Shown: positions 61,566 to 64,000 of the stretch, in pieces
Numbering within the stretch: the stretch's first letter is position 1
Layout: each line of letters starts with the position of its first letter
NCBI GenBank assembly: GCA_951799445.1
Contig: OX637288.1
Location: 31,785,288-31,849,287, forward strand
DNA: 64,000 nucleotides
Direction: 5' to 3'
Origin: Pseudisothecium myosuroides
Lineage: Eukaryota > Streptophyta > Bryopsida > Hypnales > Lembophyllaceae
Position numbers and translations under genes: made by a program
Notes under the pieces: generated by a model
The model's input: only the letters and a program-made list of their open reading frames with translations
The model's database searches: none
What the model was told of the DNA's origin: nothing

Positions 61566-63052
61566 TACTATAATATCTCACATAAAATATTTGCATTCGT
61601 TGAAATAATAAAATAATTATTTTTAAATTATAGCCTAGCTTCTAGATAAAACCACCTATATTTATGATTTGACTTATTATTTACTCATTATTCATTGTAA
61701 TCGATATAATATATTTTTATATTTATTAATGTTACATCATTGAGTTTGTCTCTTAAAGGACTTTTACCTTAAGAAAATTATTTTATAATTATAAACACTT
61801 AAAATTTCTTATTTTTCATTCAATGAAAATTTCATATTTAAATTTTACTATGACAATAGTTGTCTACCGGGGCAACTTGACGATTAGTTACAAAGTATTG
61901 TAGATTTTATACCTTTGATTGTAATTGTAGGACCATATTCTTGATTTTTTTTCCTAACTTATATTTATTAGAAAAAGTTAAATTGTTAGAATAATAATAT
62001 ATTTGGCTATGTTGTTGGAAAAAAAAAGTAATAACTATTTTACATTTTTTTGTCTTGTTTTATTGATTCGTAGTCCCGTGTGAAAAGTTGAACAAAAATT
62101 ATGGGGATGAATGGGTTGAACAATGGATAGAAAAATGCCCATGTGCCATAGCCTTAAGCTGATGTATTTTCTTGAAAAGAAGGTAAAAGGAGATAATTTT
62201 CCTTACTCGTTTATAATTATATTGAGGGTTATACAGTTTTTGCCATAGATTTGAAAAGTGATTGAGAAAGATGAATAAAAAAATTTAATTGTGACATTTT
62301 GGAAGGATGTTTTTGTTGTTGTTGTGAATTTAAGAAGTTATAATTTATATTGTTTGGACTCTGTAAAAATTATGCCTAGCAAAATGAGAGGTTAGTTACA
62401 ATAGAATTTTTGAGATAGAATTTTTTTACGTTTATCATAGTTTGGTGAAGCGGTGTATGGTTTTCAAAAAATTAGTCTTTAAAAAAAGTTATAGCATGCT
62501 TAATTGGGAATTTGGGATTTAAAAAGAAGAAGATACAAGTTTGGAAAGGTGATAAATTAGAGTTGCTGTTGAAATTTTGAGTTTTAATATTAGAGCGTTC
62601 TGAAAAGTACATTATTTTGAATTTAAAGTTGAAATTTGAAAATTTTACAGATGGCACTACTCAATTTCTAAAAAATTATAATTTAAAATATTTGGAACTT
62701 TTTTGAGTAAAATATGCCTTAGAATAAAAAATGTGTCAACCTGCAACCAAATTTGAAAAAAAAAGACTTTGATGGCCCATGAAAATTGAACAATTTAATA
62801 TTTTAACTTGAAATTTGGAGAAATTTTAGAAGAATGTGTTAGCTTTTTAAAAAGCTCTCACACTCTTAATTTGGATTTTTGTTGCGGCCATGGCATCTAT
62901 TTGAGTGTTGACTACATTCACAAGAAGTTTATAGAAATATTTGGACTGATACGATTTATTCTTTTTTTTAATACATAATGTATACAAATATAAATTCATT
63001 ATAAAATATGTATATATTGATATATAATAGTTTACACATATATTATATAAAA
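61566..63052. other. AT-rich DNA, no gene seen
   Basis: No coding or structural feature can be supported. Confidence 0.5.

Positions 63053-64000
<948 letters not shown>

Overview
This window is nuclear DNA from a land plant, most likely a non-seed plant. A bryophyte is my guess, because the genes have short introns and compact GC-richer exons set in very AT-rich spacers, and because of the Ty3/gypsy type present. I cannot name the species. Three host genes can be read exon by exon. (1) A Brittle1-type adenine-nucleotide mitochondrial carrier lies on the + strand at 770-2876, with 5 exons and 459 aa. (2) A CASP-like four-helix membrane protein lies on the - strand at 15130-13668, with 2 exons and 205 aa. 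(3) A very large gene for EAF1, the HSA/SANT scaffold of the NuA4 histone-acetyltransferase complex, lies on the - strand at 35093-22564. Its 27 exons join in phase to 2121 aa. The GC-rich leader of the EAF1 gene runs up to about 36.7 kb.

The spacers between these genes hold few or no genes but many small inverted-repeat elements. They include a 164-bp CACTA-ended hairpin MITE with a GGT duplication (4536-4699) and two pogo-like MITEs in TA (6685-6868, 18793-18987). There is a nested cluster of TTAA-flanked, piggyBac-like elements (10426-13561), another TA-flanked MITE (19034-19185) and a back-to-back inverted-repeat pair (37075-37575). Tandem repeats are also common. The most notable is a 5 x ~122 bp array just upstream of the CASP-like gene.

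From about 37.6 kb to 56.3 kb the window is a nest of decayed LTR retroelements. Two related LTRs in + orientation (37589-39900 and 48706-50688) are each followed by a leader and a short ATG exon that ends at a clear 5' splice site. A third, inverted copy of that leader and exon (45285-43920) forms a large inverted repeat with the first. A Ty3/gypsy pol (RT, RNase H, integrase) runs on the - strand at 48289-45611. Further up on the same strand are a retroviral-type aspartic protease (about 55.6-55.1 kb) and a decayed but recognisable DNA cytosine-5 methyltransferase (about 54.42-53.46 kb) with motifs I, IV, VI, VIII and IX/X. The simplest reading is a retroelement ordered protease - DNMT - RT - RNase H - integrase, split by insertion of the second + strand element. 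A retrotransposon carrying its own DNA methyltransferase is the most interesting thing in this window.

From 56.3 kb to the end the DNA is extremely AT-rich, with minisatellites and a long TA microsatellite and no gene I can support. Exon limits were derived by hand from reading frame and splice sites. Similarity statements come from memory of the families, not from searches.
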